Source: Streptomyces sp. NBC_01498 (GTDB taxonomy: Bacteria > Actinomycetota > Actinomycetes > Streptomycetales > Streptomycetaceae). From it: a stretch of DNA of 64,000 nt. The notes under the pieces were generated by a model. It did no database searches and was not told the DNA's origin. It saw only the letters and a list, made by a program, of their open reading frames with translations. The stretch lies in contig NZ_CP109598.1 in NCBI RefSeq assembly GCF_036327775.1, positions 4,662,001-4,726,000 of the forward strand. Reading direction: 5' to 3'. This document shows positions 33,873 to 46,762 of this stretch, in pieces. A program made the position numbers and the translations under genes. Positions within the stretch are counted from its first letter, which is position 1; each line of letters opens with the position of its first letter.

Positions 33873-35657
33873 GTGACTACTACCGCCTCCCACCACCTCT
33901 CACCCGCCTTCCCCGGCCGTGCCCCCTGGGGTACCGCCGGCAAGCTGCGTGCCTGGCAGCAGAAAGCGCTGGAGCGCTATCTCCAGGACCAGCCCCGTGA
34001 CTTCCTCGCCGTCGCGACCCCCGGCGCCGGGAAGACGACCTTCGCGCTGACCCTCGCGTCGTGGCTGCTGCACCACCACGTCGTGCAGCAGGTCACCGTC
34101 GTCGCGCCGACCGAGCATCTGAAGAAGCAGTGGGCGGACGCCGCCGCGCGGATCGGAATCCGGCTCGACCCGGAGTACAGCGCGGGACCGCTGAGCAAGG
34201 ACTACCACGGGGTCGCCGTGACGTACGCGGGCGTCGGCGTACGCCCCATGCTCCACCGCAACCGCTGCGAGCAGCGCAAGACCCTGGTCATCCTCGACGA
34301 GATCCACCACGCCGGTGACTCCAAGTCCTGGGGCGAGGCGTGTCTCGAAGCGTTCGAGCCGGCCGCCCGGCGCCTCGCGCTGACCGGTACGCCCTTCAGG
34401 TCGGACACCAACCCGATCCCCTTCGTCGCGTACGAGGAGGGAAACGACGGCATCCGCCGGTCCGCCGCCGACTACACCTACGGCTACGGCAACGCGCTCG
34501 GCGACGGCGTCGTGCGGCCCGTCATCTTCCTCAGCTACAGCGGGAACATGCGCTGGCGCACCAAGGCCGGTGACGAGGTCGCCGCCAAGCTCGGCGAGCC
34601 CATGACCAAGGACGCGACCTCGCAGGCGTGGCGCACCGCGCTCGACCCGCGCGGCGACTGGATGCCCAATGTGCTGCGCGCCGCCGACCAGCGGCTCACC
34701 GAGGTGCGCAAGTCCATCCCGGACGCCGGGGGACTGGTCATCGCCACGGACCAGGACTCGGCCCGCGCCTACGCCAAGCTGATCCGCGAGATCACCGGCA
34801 CCAAGGCGACCGTCGTGCTCTCCGACGAGGACGCCGCGTCCCGGCGCATCGACGAGTTCAGCGCGAATGAGGAGCGCTGGATGGTCGCCGTCCGGATGGT
34901 GTCGGAGGGCGTCGACGTACCGCGCCTGGCGGTCGGCGTGTACGCCACCACCATCTCCACGCCGCTGTTCTTCGCGCAGGCCGTCGGCCGTTTCGTCCGC
35001 TCGCGGCGGCGCGGTGAGACCGCGTCCGTGTTCCTGCCGACCATCCCCAATCTCCTCGGCTTCGCCAACGAGATGGAGATCGAGCGCGACCATGTCCTCG
35101 ACAAGCCCAAGAAGGCCGGCGAGGACGACCCGTACGCCGAGTCCGAGAAGGAGATGGCGGAGGCCGAGCGCGAACTCGACGAGGACACCGGCGAGCAGGA
35201 CGCGCTGCCCTTCGAGGCGCTGGAGTCCGACGCGGTCTTCGACCGGGTGCTGTACGACGGCGCCGAGTTCGGCATGCAGGCGCACCCCGGCAGCGAGGAG
35301 GAGCAGGACTACCTCGGTATCCCCGGACTGCTGGAGCCCGACCAGGTCCAGATGCTCCTCCAGAAGCGGCAGGCCCGGCAGATCGCGCACAGCCGCAAGA
35401 AGCCGGACGCCGAGGCGGATCTGCTGGAGCTGCCCGCCGACCGGCGCCCCGTGGTCTCCCACAAGGAACTGCTCGAACTGCGCAAGCAGCTCAACACGAT
35501 GGTCGGCGCCTACGTCCACCAGAGCGGCAAACCGCACGGAGTGATCCACACCGAGCTGCGCCGGGTCTGCGGCGGCCCGCCGAGCGCGGAGGCGACGGGC
35601 GGCCAACTCCGCGAACGGATCCGAAAAGTTCAGGAGTGGGCCACCCGGATGCGCTGA
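33873..35657 (+). CDS. DEAD/DEAH-box superfamily 2 helicase
   Basis: 594 residues. Motif I is ATPGAGKTTFA, motif II VILDEIHHAGDS (DEIH), motif III LTGTPFRSD, with MVSEGVDVPRLAVGVYAT and QAVGRFVRSRRRGE as motifs V and VI of the C-terminal RecA domain. This resembles the SSL2/Rad25-like helicases conserved in streptomycetes. Residues about 420-450 are acidic and the C-terminal 150 residues are unique. GTG 33873 (MTTTASHHLSPAFPGR) is chosen by likeness to relatives; GTG 33843 is also in frame. A TAGGGT at 33782-33787 may be the -10. The role is probably in DNA repair or RNA handling and is not established. Confidence 0.88.
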   Translation: MTTTASHHLSPAFPGRAPWGTAGKLRAWQQKALERYLQDQPRDFLAVATPGAGKTTFALTLASWLLHHHVVQQVTVVAPTEHLKKQWADAAARIGIRLDPEYSAGPLSKDYHGVAVTYAGVGVRPMLHRNRCEQRKTLVILDEIHHAGDSKSWGEACLEAFEPAARRLALTGTPFRSDTNPIPFVAYEEGNDGIRRSAADYTYGYGNALGDGVVRPVIFLSYSGNMRWRTKAGDEVAAKLGEPMTKDATSQAWRTALDPRGDWMPNVLRAADQRLTEVRKSIPDAGGLVIATDQDSARAYAKLIREITGTKATVVLSDEDAASRRIDEFSANEERWMVAVRMVSEGVDVPRLAVGVYATTISTPLFFAQAVGRFVRSRRRGETASVFLPTIPNLLGFANEMEIERDHVLDKPKKAGEDDPYAESEKEMAEAERELDEDTGEQDALPFEALESDAVFDRVLYDGAEFGMQAHPGSEEEQDYLGIPGLLEPDQVQMLLQKRQARQIAHSRKKPDAEADLLELPADRRPVVSHKELLELRKQLNTMVGAYVHQSGKPHGVIHTELRRVCGGPPSAEATGGQLRERIRKVQEWATRMR

Positions 35658-35676
35658 GCCCGAAGATTTTTTCCGC

Positions 35677-35707
35677 CCTCGGAGACGCCGTCCTGGCGTC
35701 TCCGAGG
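35677..35707 (+). terminator. Terminator after the helicase gene
   Basis: Perfect 13-bp hairpin (35677-35689 and 35695-35707), loop GTCCT, 20 bases after the stop codon. A T6 run (35667-35672) lies before rather than after the stem, so on the minus strand it would be a canonical terminator. The rest of 35708-36036 is relatively AT-rich (35730-35790) and probably holds the IclR gene promoter; a TACTGT at about 35865 is one -10 candidate. Confidence 0.8.
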
Positions 35708-36036
35708 TGTTTCCGGGGTGCTTCTACGCGCGTCCATTCAGTAGAAATCAAGTGCTTTGTCCTCCTTGGTGCCTTTTTGGTGCTCGTTGTGGCGCGAAGA
35801 GGGACCAACCGACCGCCCATGACCGGATTCTGGACGAGGTCTTCCGCTGAGCGGTACGGATCGCTACTGTCCCGGCAATACACACGCGCCGTGGCTCCAC
35901 CGCTGCGGACCGCAGCCGGTGCGCCACGACCGGCCTGTCGACGGCCTCCGTGTGCGTCGCCGTCGGACCGGCGCCGCGTCCCCACACGTGAGACGGCCGT
36001 CGTCACTCACTCCGAAACTCCGAAGGAGAGGGCGTC

Positions 36037-36678
36037 GTGACCGCGGAGACCTCCCAGACGCTCGACCGGGGACTACGTGTCCTCAAACTGCTCGCCGACA
36101 CCGACCACGGGCTGACCGTCACCGAGCTGTCCACCAAGCTCGGTGTCAACCGCACCGTCGTCTACCGGCTGCTCGCCACCCTCGAACAGCACGCCCTGGT
36201 CCGCCGCGACCTCGGCGGGCGCGCCCGCGTGGGCCTCGGGGTGCTGCGGCTGAGCCGCCAGGTGCACCCGCTCGTACGGGAGGCCGCGCTGCCCGCCCTG
36301 CGGTCGCTCGCCGAGGACATAGGAGCCACCGCCCATCTCACCCTCGTGGACGGCGCCGAGGCGCTGGCCGTGGCCGTCGTGGAGCCGACCTGGACGGACT
36401 ACCACGTCGCCTACCGCGCCGGTTTCCGGCATCCCCTGGACCGGGGCGCGGCCGGCAAGGCCATCCTGGCGGCCCGGCAGGGCTCGTACACCGAGGCCCG
36501 CTGCACCCTCACCCACGGCGAGCTGGAGGCGGGGGCCAGCGGCGCCGCCGCCGCGCTCGTCGGCGTCACCGGGATCGAGGGCAGCGTGGGCGTGGTGATG
36601 CTCGCCGACTCCGTGCCGGAACGGGTGGGCCCGCGCGTGGTCGACGCCGCGCGCGAGGTGGCCGACGCGCTGCGCTGA
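36037..36678 (+). CDS. IclR-family transcriptional regulator
   Basis: 213 residues: an N-terminal winged helix (TLDRGLRVLKLLADTDHGLTVTELSTKLGVNRTVVYRLLATLEQHALVRRD) and a C-terminal effector domain (LRSLAEDIGATAHLTLVDGAEALAVAVVEP, HPLDRGAAGKAILAA). It is a little shorter than the usual 250 residues, mainly in the effector domain. GTG 36037 follows AAGGAGAGG. Neighbours are not catabolic genes, so no regulon can be guessed. Confidence 0.92.
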   Translation: MTAETSQTLDRGLRVLKLLADTDHGLTVTELSTKLGVNRTVVYRLLATLEQHALVRRDLGGRARVGLGVLRLSRQVHPLVREAALPALRSLAEDIGATAHLTLVDGAEALAVAVVEPTWTDYHVAYRAGFRHPLDRGAAGKAILAARQGSYTEARCTLTHGELEAGASGAAAALVGVTGIEGSVGVVMLADSVPERVGPRVVDAAREVADALR

Positions 36679-36745
36679 ACCGGGCCGGGCGCACCCGGCG
36701 ACAGGCCCTGAACCCCCTCCCCCGACCGGCCGATAGATTGGCGCC

Positions 36746-37543
36746 GTGCTCTCTCGTCTCTCCGGTCTCTCACGCCCCCGCACCCTCGCGCTCTCGGCGC
36801 TGCCCGTCGCCGCGCTGCTCGTCGTCGTGGGCGCCGCCCCGCTGCCGTACGCGGTGGCCCAGCCGGGCCTGACCGCGAACGTCCTCGGCGACTACCGGGG
36901 CACGCCCGTCATCACCGTCGACGGCACGCGGACCCGCGAGCCCGAGGGCGAGCTGAGGATGACGACGATCCTGGCGACGGGCCCGTCCGCCGACGTCGAC
37001 CTCGCCGATGTCCTCGACGGCTGGTTCCGGACCGACCGCGCGGTGCTGCCGCGCGACTCCGTCTACCCGGCGGGCCGGTCCGACAAGGAGATCGAGCGGC
37101 ACAACACCGACGAGATGGTGAAGTCGCAGAACGTCGCTGTCGAGGCGGCCCTCGCCCAGCTCGGCCGCGAGCCGGGCTCCGTCGACGTCACCCTCCACCT
37201 CGCCGACGTCGGCGGCCCCAGCGCGGGCCTCCTCTTCGCCCTCGGCGTCGTCGACCTGCTCGACGGCGACGGCTCGGGCGGCGACCTCACCGGCGGCCGG
37301 TCCGTCGCGGGCACCGGCACCATCGGCGCCGACGGCGAGGTGGGCGCGGTCGGCGGAGTCTCCCTGAAGACCCAGGCGGCGAGCCGCGACGGCGCCACGG
37401 TCTTCCTGGTCCCGGCGGCGGAATGCGCGGACGCCCGGTCCGAACTCCCCAAGGGCCTGCGCCTGATCCCCGTCACGACCCTGAAGGGCGCGGTGTCGTC
37501 CCTGAAGGCGCTGGAACGGGGCGGGAAGGTTCCGGCCTGCTGA
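36746..37543 (+). CDS. Secreted Lon-like (S16) protease domain protein lacking PDZ
   Basis: 265 residues with an N-terminal signal/anchor (about 13-40). The C-terminal half is a Lon proteolytic domain with catalytic S159 in GGPSAGLLFALGVVDLL and K208 in GGVSLKTQAA. It resembles the YlbL-type PDZ-Lon family (about 340 residues), but the PDZ domain normally between the two parts is absent: SQNVAVEAALAQLG leads straight into the Lon domain. Extracytoplasmic substrates are expected. GTG 36746 is the start. Its last 71 bases overlap the 3' end of the opposite-strand MFS gene. Confidence 0.83.
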   Translation: MLSRLSGLSRPRTLALSALPVAALLVVVGAAPLPYAVAQPGLTANVLGDYRGTPVITVDGTRTREPEGELRMTTILATGPSADVDLADVLDGWFRTDRAVLPRDSVYPAGRSDKEIERHNTDEMVKSQNVAVEAALAQLGREPGSVDVTLHLADVGGPSAGLLFALGVVDLLDGDGSGGDLTGGRSVAGTGTIGADGEVGAVGGVSLKTQAASRDGATVFLVPAAECADARSELPKGLRLIPVTTLKGAVSSLKALERGGKVPAC

Positions 37544-38798
37544 GGTGAGCGGCGCTCGCGGACGGCGCCGCGTCCAGTCCCCGCCACACCGGCAGCAGCG
37601 GACTCAGGCTCACCAGGAAATAGGCGCCGCCCATCAGCAGCAGCGCGGCCGGCAGCCCGGGGCCCTCGACCAGGAGACCGGCTGTCAGGCCGCCCAGGGG
37701 CATGGCCAGTTCGCACCCGGCGGTCATCGCGCCCGCGACCCGGCTGCGCAGTTCGTCCGGGACGCGTTCGTACATGACCGTCGTCAGGATCGGGTTGATC
37801 ATCCCGCCCGCCAGGCCCGCCCCGCCCATGACCACCGCGAGTGCCGCCGTGGAGTCGGTGAGACCGGCCACCAGGAAGCGCGGCGTACCGCAGAGCAGGA
37901 CGGCGACCGCGAGGACCGTACGGCGGGTGAAGCGGTGGCCCACCGCGCCGTACAGCAGGGCGCCCAGCAGGCCACCGGCGCCGATCATCGCCATGACCAG
38001 GCCCAGTTCGGCGGCGCCGCCGAGGTTCCGCTCCGCGTGGACGGGGAGCAGGACCGCGTTCCAGCCCTGGTCGATGCCGTTCATCAGCATCGCCATGACG
38101 ACCACCGCCGCCAGGAGCCGGGTGCGCGCCAGACAGGCGTAGCCCTCGCGCAGTTCGGCGACGTACGTACGCGGGGAGACCGGCGGCATGTCCTTGACCG
38201 GGCGCGCGGCCTTGAGCCCGCGCAGCCCGGCGGCTGTCAGCGCCGCCGACAGCAGGAACGTCAACGCGTCGAGCAGCAGGGCGACTTCGGCGCCCAGCAG
38301 GGCGATCACCAGGCCCGCGAGGGCCGCGCCGGCCATCCTTGCGCCTCGCTCGACGGCGTCGAAGAGGCTGGCGGCGCGGGGGAGGGTGGTGCCCGCGTGC
38401 GCGGCGAGGTCCGGCACGAGGACGTAGCGGGCCGTGTCGCCCGGTGTGTGGGCGAGTCCGTGCAGCGCCACCAGCGCGCAGAGCGCCCAGAACGGGAGGG
38501 CGCCGGCGTGGTGCAGCAGCGGGATCGCCCCGACGGAGACCGCGCACACCAGGTCGGAGGCGACCGATACGCGCCGCCGCCCGATCCGGTCGATGACCGG
38601 GCCGCCGATGAGCGCGGAGAGGACGATCGGCAGGGTGGCGCAGAACGCCACCACCCCCGCGCTTCCCGCGCTGCCGGTCGTCCGGAGCACGAACCACGGG
38701 ATACCGATCAGGCTCAGTGTCCGGCCCGTCGCGGAGATCGCGTTGGCGGTCAGGACGGCGGTGAGCGGCCACCGCCGCCACGCCACTGCCGCGCTCAC
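37473..38798 (-). CDS. MFS transporter
   Basis: 441 residues, 12 hydrophobic segments (TAVLTANAISATGRTLSLIGIPWFVLRTTGSAG, then FCATLPIVLSALIGGPVIDRIGRRRV with the MFS loop 2-3 motif). The group resembles actinobacterial macrolide/enterobactin-type exporters. The GTG start at 38798 overlaps the stop of the small upstream gene, showing translational coupling. The Pro/Ser-rich C-terminus runs 71 bases antisense into the Lon-like gene. Together with the ArsR regulator upstream it looks like a regulated efflux unit; its substrate is unknown. Confidence 0.86.
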   Translation of the reverse strand: MSAAVAWRRWPLTAVLTANAISATGRTLSLIGIPWFVLRTTGSAGSAGVVAFCATLPIVLSALIGGPVIDRIGRRRVSVASDLVCAVSVGAIPLLHHAGALPFWALCALVALHGLAHTPGDTARYVLVPDLAAHAGTTLPRAASLFDAVERGARMAGAALAGLVIALLGAEVALLLDALTFLLSAALTAAGLRGLKAARPVKDMPPVSPRTYVAELREGYACLARTRLLAAVVVMAMLMNGIDQGWNAVLLPVHAERNLGGAAELGLVMAMIGAGGLLGALLYGAVGHRFTRRTVLAVAVLLCGTPRFLVAGLTDSTAALAVVMGGAGLAGGMINPILTTVMYERVPDELRSRVAGAMTAGCELAMPLGGLTAGLLVEGPGLPAALLLMGGAYFLVSLSPLLPVWRGLDAAPSASAAHLSRPEPSRPVPAPSGTTPRPSGS

Positions 38799-39112
38799 GC
38801 GGCCCGGATCCGGGACCGCGCGGACGGGCCGACGAGCCGGAGCCCCCACTCGACCAGCAGCCAGCCCAGCCGGGACCGCAGCCGAGCGGATCGAGGGGCG
38901 GGAAGGGCGGGAAGGGCGGTAAGAGCCGGGCGAGTGGGGAGGGCCGGAACGGCGTACGGGTCGCGGCTGGGGTTGGGGCTGTGGCTGGGGTTGGGACCGT
39001 GCTCGTGAGCGGCGGCGCGGGCCACGGCGCGGACGTGGTACGCCTCGGCCTCGGCGCGCAGTTCGGCCTCGCGTAGGGCGTGCGGCTGGAGATACGTATC
39101 GAAAAATGACAT
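38795..39112 (-). CDS. Small conserved protein coupled to the MFS gene
   Basis: 105 residues, MSFFDTYLQPHALREAELRAEAEAYHV at the N-terminus, an Ala/His/Pro-rich middle and an Arg/Leu/Trp-rich C-terminus (RLGWLLVEWGLRLVG) that could lie on the membrane. ATG 39112 follows GAAGGGA at 9 bases; its TGA overlaps the MFS GTG. No family recognised. The coupling argues that it is a real gene and perhaps an accessory of the transporter. Confidence 0.65.
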   Translation of the reverse strand: MSFFDTYLQPHALREAELRAEAEAYHVRAVARAAAHEHGPNPSHSPNPSRDPYAVPALPTRPALTALPALPAPRSARLRSRLGWLLVEWGLRLVGPSARSRIRAA

Positions 39113-39342
39113 GACAAATCGTCCCTTCACGCGCCGCCTGTGGTGGGGCGCGGCAGTGGTGCTCGGAGGCTGGAGGGGGAGCGGACGGGCTACGGCAGGG
39201 CAGCCGGGCGCGACCGCTGTCGGTGCGGGAACCAGGTCGGGAAGCGGGTCGGGAACCAGGTCGGGCGTCGGGTCGGGCGCCGTTCGGGCGTCGGTTCAGG
39301 CGTCGTTCGGGGGTTCGTACGGGCGCCGGCTCGGGTGCCGGA

Positions 39343-40032
39343 TCAGGCGTCCGGTCCGACACCCGTTCGGGAATCGGGTGCGGCGTCGGGCAGGTTGAGC
39401 CGGCGCTGCGGCAGGGCGTGCAGATGGATGCGTACCTGCGCCACGTCCGCGTCGCTCTCCGCTATCTCGCGGTCCTGATAGTCCTCGATCAAGTCGTGCA
39501 CCCGGCTTTCCAGTTCGGAGAGCAGGTCGGGCGTCAGCCGCAGTGTGAAGTCGCTGAAGTCGGCCCGGGTCGACCAGGTGTCCGGCCAGTCGTGCATGGT
39601 CCCCAGCCAGGTGTTCACCTCCTGGCCGTGGAGGTTGGCGACCTCGTGGAGGAAGGTGTTCAGCGCCCCGCGCACCTCGGGGTTGGGGTCGTGGTGCAGG
39701 TCGGTGTCGACCGTGAACCCCTTGTCGGCCGCCTTCCACCAGCGCTCCCGGCCCTTGCCGCGCCCGGGGTCGTCCGACACGAACCCGTACTCGGCGAGCT
39801 GCCGCAGGTGATAGCTGGTGGCGCCGCTCGACTCGCCCAGCCGGTCGGCGAGCTGGGACGCGGTGGCCGGACCGTGGTGCCGCAGGGCGGTCAGCAGCCG
39901 GATCCGCAGAGGATGGGCGAGCCCGCGCAGCGAGCGCGGGTCCAGGGTGCGCATGTCCGGTACGGGAACGTCCTCGCCGGACCCGTCGCGGGGGGCGGGG
40001 TCCTGAGCGGGGACATCGGGGTTCTCGGCCAT
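39343..40032 (-). CDS. ArsR-family winged-helix regulator
   Basis: 229 residues. The HTH core LRGLAHPLRIRLLTALRHHGPATASQLADRLGESSGATSYHLRQLAEYGFV is a clear ArsR/HTH_20 domain; the C-terminal half (LHHDPNPEVRGALNTFLHEVANLHGQEVNTWLG) is larger than in metal-sensing ArsR proteins and lacks a CxC motif, so a drug or small-molecule ligand is more likely. ATG 40032 is preferred because a -10 lies exactly 6 bases upstream, suggesting a leaderless mRNA. The 230-base gap to the next gene holds degenerate TCGGG repeats. Confidence 0.88.
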   Translation of the reverse strand: MAENPDVPAQDPAPRDGSGEDVPVPDMRTLDPRSLRGLAHPLRIRLLTALRHHGPATASQLADRLGESSGATSYHLRQLAEYGFVSDDPGRGKGRERWWKAADKGFTVDTDLHHDPNPEVRGALNTFLHEVANLHGQEVNTWLGTMHDWPDTWSTRADFSDFTLRLTPDLLSELESRVHDLIEDYQDREIAESDADVAQVRIHLHALPQRRLNLPDAAPDSRTGVGPDA

Positions 40033-40038
40033 GACTCC

Positions 40039-40090
40039 ATCGTAGACATGCAAAGGAGTGGTTGCAAGGGTTTCTTTGCAACCACTCCTT
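40039..40090 (-). promoter_or_regulatory. ArsR-gene promoter with overlapping 15-bp palindromic operator
   Basis: Minus-strand -35 TTGCAA (40067-40062), 17-base spacer, -10 TACGAT (40044-40039), then 6 bases to the ATG at 40032. A perfect 15-bp inverted repeat (40053-40067 and 40076-40090, 8-base spacer) covers the -35 and half the spacer. This is the expected place for autorepression. The repeat could instead be a terminator for the ABC operon that ends at 40118, but it is unusually AT-balanced for one here. Confidence 0.7.
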
Positions 40091-40117
40091 CGGGCTTCGG
40101 GAACGCCCCCGTCCGGC

Positions 40118-41134
40118 TCAGCCCTCCTTGATGAACCCCTCCTCGATCAGCCAGTCCTTCGCCACCTCGTGCGGATCCTGGCCCTCCACGTCCACCTTCG
40201 CGTTCAGCGTCTGCGCGATGCCGGTGGTGAGCCGCTCGGTCAGCGGGTCGAGCAGCCCCGCGATCTCGGGGTACTTCTTGTACGTCGCGCTGTGGATCAC
40301 CGGCGCCGCGTTGTAGTTCGGGAAGAAGTGCTTGTCGTCGGTGACCGTGTCCAGATCCATCGCCTTGATCCGGCCGTCCGTCGTGAACACCTCACCGGTC
40401 AGGCAGGAGTCGGACTCCGAGACCTGCGTGTAGATGATTCCGGCGTCCATTTTCTTCACGCTGGACGCGGGGATCTTCATCCCGTACGCCTTCACCATTC
40501 CCGGCAGCCCGTCGTCCCTGGACGCGAACTCGTTCTCCACACAGATCGAGACCGCGCCCGGCTCCTTCTTCGACAGGGCGGCGACGTCCGACATCGTCTT
40601 CAGCTTGTACTTCGCGTTGTTCCGCTTGCTGATGCCCAGCGAGTAGGTGTTGTTGAGCGTGGACTGCGGCAGCCAGGTCACGTCGTGCGCGCGGTCCGCG
40701 TCCCGTACCGCCGCCCACTGCTCCCGCGAGTCGACGATCGGCTTCGCGTTGCCGAGGTACGTGATCCAGGCCGTGCCCGTGTACTCGTACATCGCGTCCG
40801 CGTCGCCCTTGACGATGGCCTCGCGCGCGCTGATCGAGCCCGGCAGATTCGTCCGGTCCACGACCTCCGCGCCCGCCGCCTTGAAGATCAGACCGATCAT
40901 CTGGCCGAGGATGATGTTCTCGGAGAAGTTCTTCGACGTCACCGTCAGCGAGGCCCCCTTGAGGGGTTCGCCCTTGCCGATCGAGCCGGGCGCGACCTCG
41001 TCCACCAGCGGCGAGCCGCTCTTGAGACCGCATCCGCTCAGTGCGGCGGCGCTCAGCATCAGCGCCAGCCCGCCCGTCACCATCTTGCGGCGCGCCTTCC
41101 GGCAGCCGTACCGCGTTACACGTGTCCGTCGCAT
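40118..41134 (-). CDS. Glycine betaine/choline-type ABC transporter substrate-binding lipoprotein
   Basis: 338 residues, OpuAC/ProX-type binding protein for quaternary amines. The lipobox LSGC places the lipidated cysteine at C35 after a basic start (MRRTRVTRYGCRKARRK). Family signatures: LTVTSKNFSENIILGQMIGLIFKAAGAEV, then DADAMYEYTGTAWITYLG (the osmoprotectant-binding QAT-type domain) and the aromatic-rich C-terminal region. ATG 41134 overlaps the stop of the upstream permease gene (ATGA). It is last in the four-gene operon and presumably imports compatible solutes under osmotic stress. Confidence 0.9.
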   Translation of the reverse strand: MRRTRVTRYGCRKARRKMVTGGLALMLSAAALSGCGLKSGSPLVDEVAPGSIGKGEPLKGASLTVTSKNFSENIILGQMIGLIFKAAGAEVVDRTNLPGSISAREAIVKGDADAMYEYTGTAWITYLGNAKPIVDSREQWAAVRDADRAHDVTWLPQSTLNNTYSLGISKRNNAKYKLKTMSDVAALSKKEPGAVSICVENEFASRDDGLPGMVKAYGMKIPASSVKKMDAGIIYTQVSESDSCLTGEVFTTDGRIKAMDLDTVTDDKHFFPNYNAAPVIHSATYKKYPEIAGLLDPLTERLTTGIAQTLNAKVDVEGQDPHEVAKDWLIEEGFIKEG

Positions 41135-41972
41135 CAGCGCTCCTCCAGTCCGCGCGGGGTGAGCACCACTTCGACCAGCGACGCCAGCCAGTCCACCAGC
41201 AGCGCCAGCGTCACCGTGAGCACCGAGCCGAGGACCAGCACCGGCATGCGCTGTGTCTGGATGCCCGAGGTGATCAGGTCGCCGAGCCCGCCGCCACCGC
41301 CGAAGGTGGCCAGCGTCGCCGTTCCGACGTTGAGCACCAGCGCCGTCCGTACGCCCGCGAGTATCAGCGGCACGGCCAGCGGGAGTTCCACCTTGGTCAG
41401 GGTGGCGAGCGAGGACATCCCGATCCCGCGCGACGCCTCCACCATCTGCGGATCGATGGCCCGCAGGCCCGCCACGGTGTTGGCGAGCACCGGCAGCACC
41501 GCGTAGGCGACCATGCCGACGATCGCCGTCGAGGGTCCGATGCCCAGCCAGATCACCAGCAGCGCCAGCAGTCCGATGGCCGGCGTCGCCTGGCCGATGT
41601 TGGCCAGCGCCGTCACCAGGGGCGCCGCCCGCGACAGCCCGCGCCGGGTCAGTGCGACCCCCAGCGGAATCGCGATGACCAGCACCCAGAAGGTGGAGAT
41701 CGCGGTCAGTTCGACGTGCTGCCACAGGCGCAGCGTCACATTGCCGTCGGCGAGCGAGTTCCGGGCGATCGAGTCGAGCGTGACGTTCGTGATCCACACG
41801 TATGTCAGGACCAGGACGACCGCGACCGACGCGGGCACCGTCAGCAGCTTCGCGCGGGTGATCCGGCGTTCGGGAGCGGCGGGCGGTGTGTCCGGCGCCG
41901 GCTTCTCGGCGACGGGGGCCGGTTCCCCGGCGTCGTACCCGCCCGCCGGGCTTGCCTCCTGCGGGGGAGAGG

Positions 41973-41976
<4 letters not shown>
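41134..41976 (-). CDS. Glycine betaine-type ABC permease (second)
   Basis: 280 residues. A Pro/Ala-rich cytoplasmic N-terminus (about 1-45), then six helices and the BPD_transp_1 EAA-like loop (RAIDPQMVEASRGIGMSSLATLTKVELPLAVPLILAG). GGGGGLGDLITSGIQTQR is conserved in OpuCB/OpuCD permeases. ATG 41976 overlaps the ATPase stop. It presumably pairs with the permease at 43294. Confidence 0.9.
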
Positions 41977-45789
<3,813 letters not shown>

Positions 45790-45851
45790 CGATCCGCCGG
45801 TTCACGTCCGGCGCGCGGTCCGGACGCGCGGTCCGGTACGCCGTTCCCCCG

Positions 45852-45899
45852 GAACACGGCGCGGCCCCACGGGAACTCCCGTGGGGCCGCGCCGTGTTC
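45852..45899. terminator. Very strong bidirectional terminator
   Basis: Perfect 23-bp stem (45852-45874 and 45877-45899) with a 2-base loop AC. It separates convergent hppD (ends 45789) from the amino-acid ABC ATPase gene (ends 45911). Confidence 0.92.
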
Positions 45900-45910
45900 G
45901 TACGAGCCGG

Positions 45911-46762
45911 CTACTCCTTCGCGTTCCGCGGTCCGCCCTCCGCCAGCCCCGCCGCCGCCGGGTCGAGGACACGGGAGAGGAAGGACTGGGTGCGGGCGTG
46001 GCGCGGTGCGCCGATCACCTGCGCCGGGGGGCCGTCCTCCACGATGACGCCGCCGTCCATGAAGACGACCCGGTCGGCCACCTCGCGGGCGAAGCTCATC
46101 TCGTGCGTGACGACGAGCATCGTCATCCCCTCGTCGGCGAGCGAACGCATCACCGCGAGGACATCACCCACCAGCTCCGGGTCGAGCGCCGACGTCGGCT
46201 CGTCGAACAGCATCAGCTCCGGGTCCATCGCCAGCGCCCGTGCGATCGCCACCCGTTGCTGCTGACCGCCGGAGAGCTGGGCGGGATAGGACGACTCCTT
46301 GTCGGTCAGACCGACCCGGGCCAGCCGGTCGCGGGCGACCCGCGCCGCCTCCGTCTTGTCACGGCCCAGCACCCGGCGCTGAGGGAGCGTCAGATTCTGA
46401 AGCACCGTCAGATGCGGGAAGAGGTTGAACGACTGGAAGACCATCCCGATGCCGCGCCGCACCCGGTCGATGTCCACGTCCGGGTCGGTGACCTCCGCGC
46501 CGGCCACCAGGACCGTGCCCGACGTCGGCTCCTCCAGCCGGTTCACACAGCGCAGCAGCGTCGACTTGCCCGAACCGGACGGGCCGATGACACACACCAC
46601 CTCGCCGCGCCCCACCGTGAAGTCGATGCCCGTGAGGACCTTCAGCGAGCCGAACGACTTGTGCAGATCGCGTACTTCGATCGCGGGCGCCGCACCGGAC
46701 GTCTCCGCGGGAGCCGCCTCCGGACCGGTCGTGGAGGACTTCTCCGGTTCCACCGCGCTCAC
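45911..46762 (-). CDS. Polar amino-acid ABC transporter ATP-binding protein
   Basis: 283 residues, GlnQ/HisP type. A disordered N-terminus of about 27 residues is followed by Walker [21 protein letters not shown]-loop [15 protein letters not shown], signature [14 protein letters not shown] and Walker [16 protein letters not shown] start 46762 overlaps the permease stop by 4 bases (GTGA). Last gene of the three-gene import operon. Confidence 0.94.
   Translation of the reverse strand: MSAVEPEKSSTTGPEAAPAETSGAAPAIEVRDLHKSFGSLKVLTGIDFTVGRGEVVCVIGPSGSGKSTLLRCVNRLEEPTSGTVLVAGAEVTDPDVDIDRVRRGIGMVFQSFNLFPHLTVLQNLTLPQRRVLGRDKTEAARVARDRLARVGLTDKESSYPAQLSGGQQQRVAIARALAMDPELMLFDEPTSALDPELVGDVLAVMRSLADEGMTMLVVTHEMSFAREVADRVVFMDGGVIVEDGPPAQVIGAPRHARTQSFLSRVLDPAAAGLAEGGPRNAKE

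Noticed and set aside
37544..39008. Long plus-strand frame opposite the MFS transporter gene
   Set aside because: Gln/Arg/Asp-rich shadow frame without any domain; the minus-strand frame encodes a clear 12-helix transporter.
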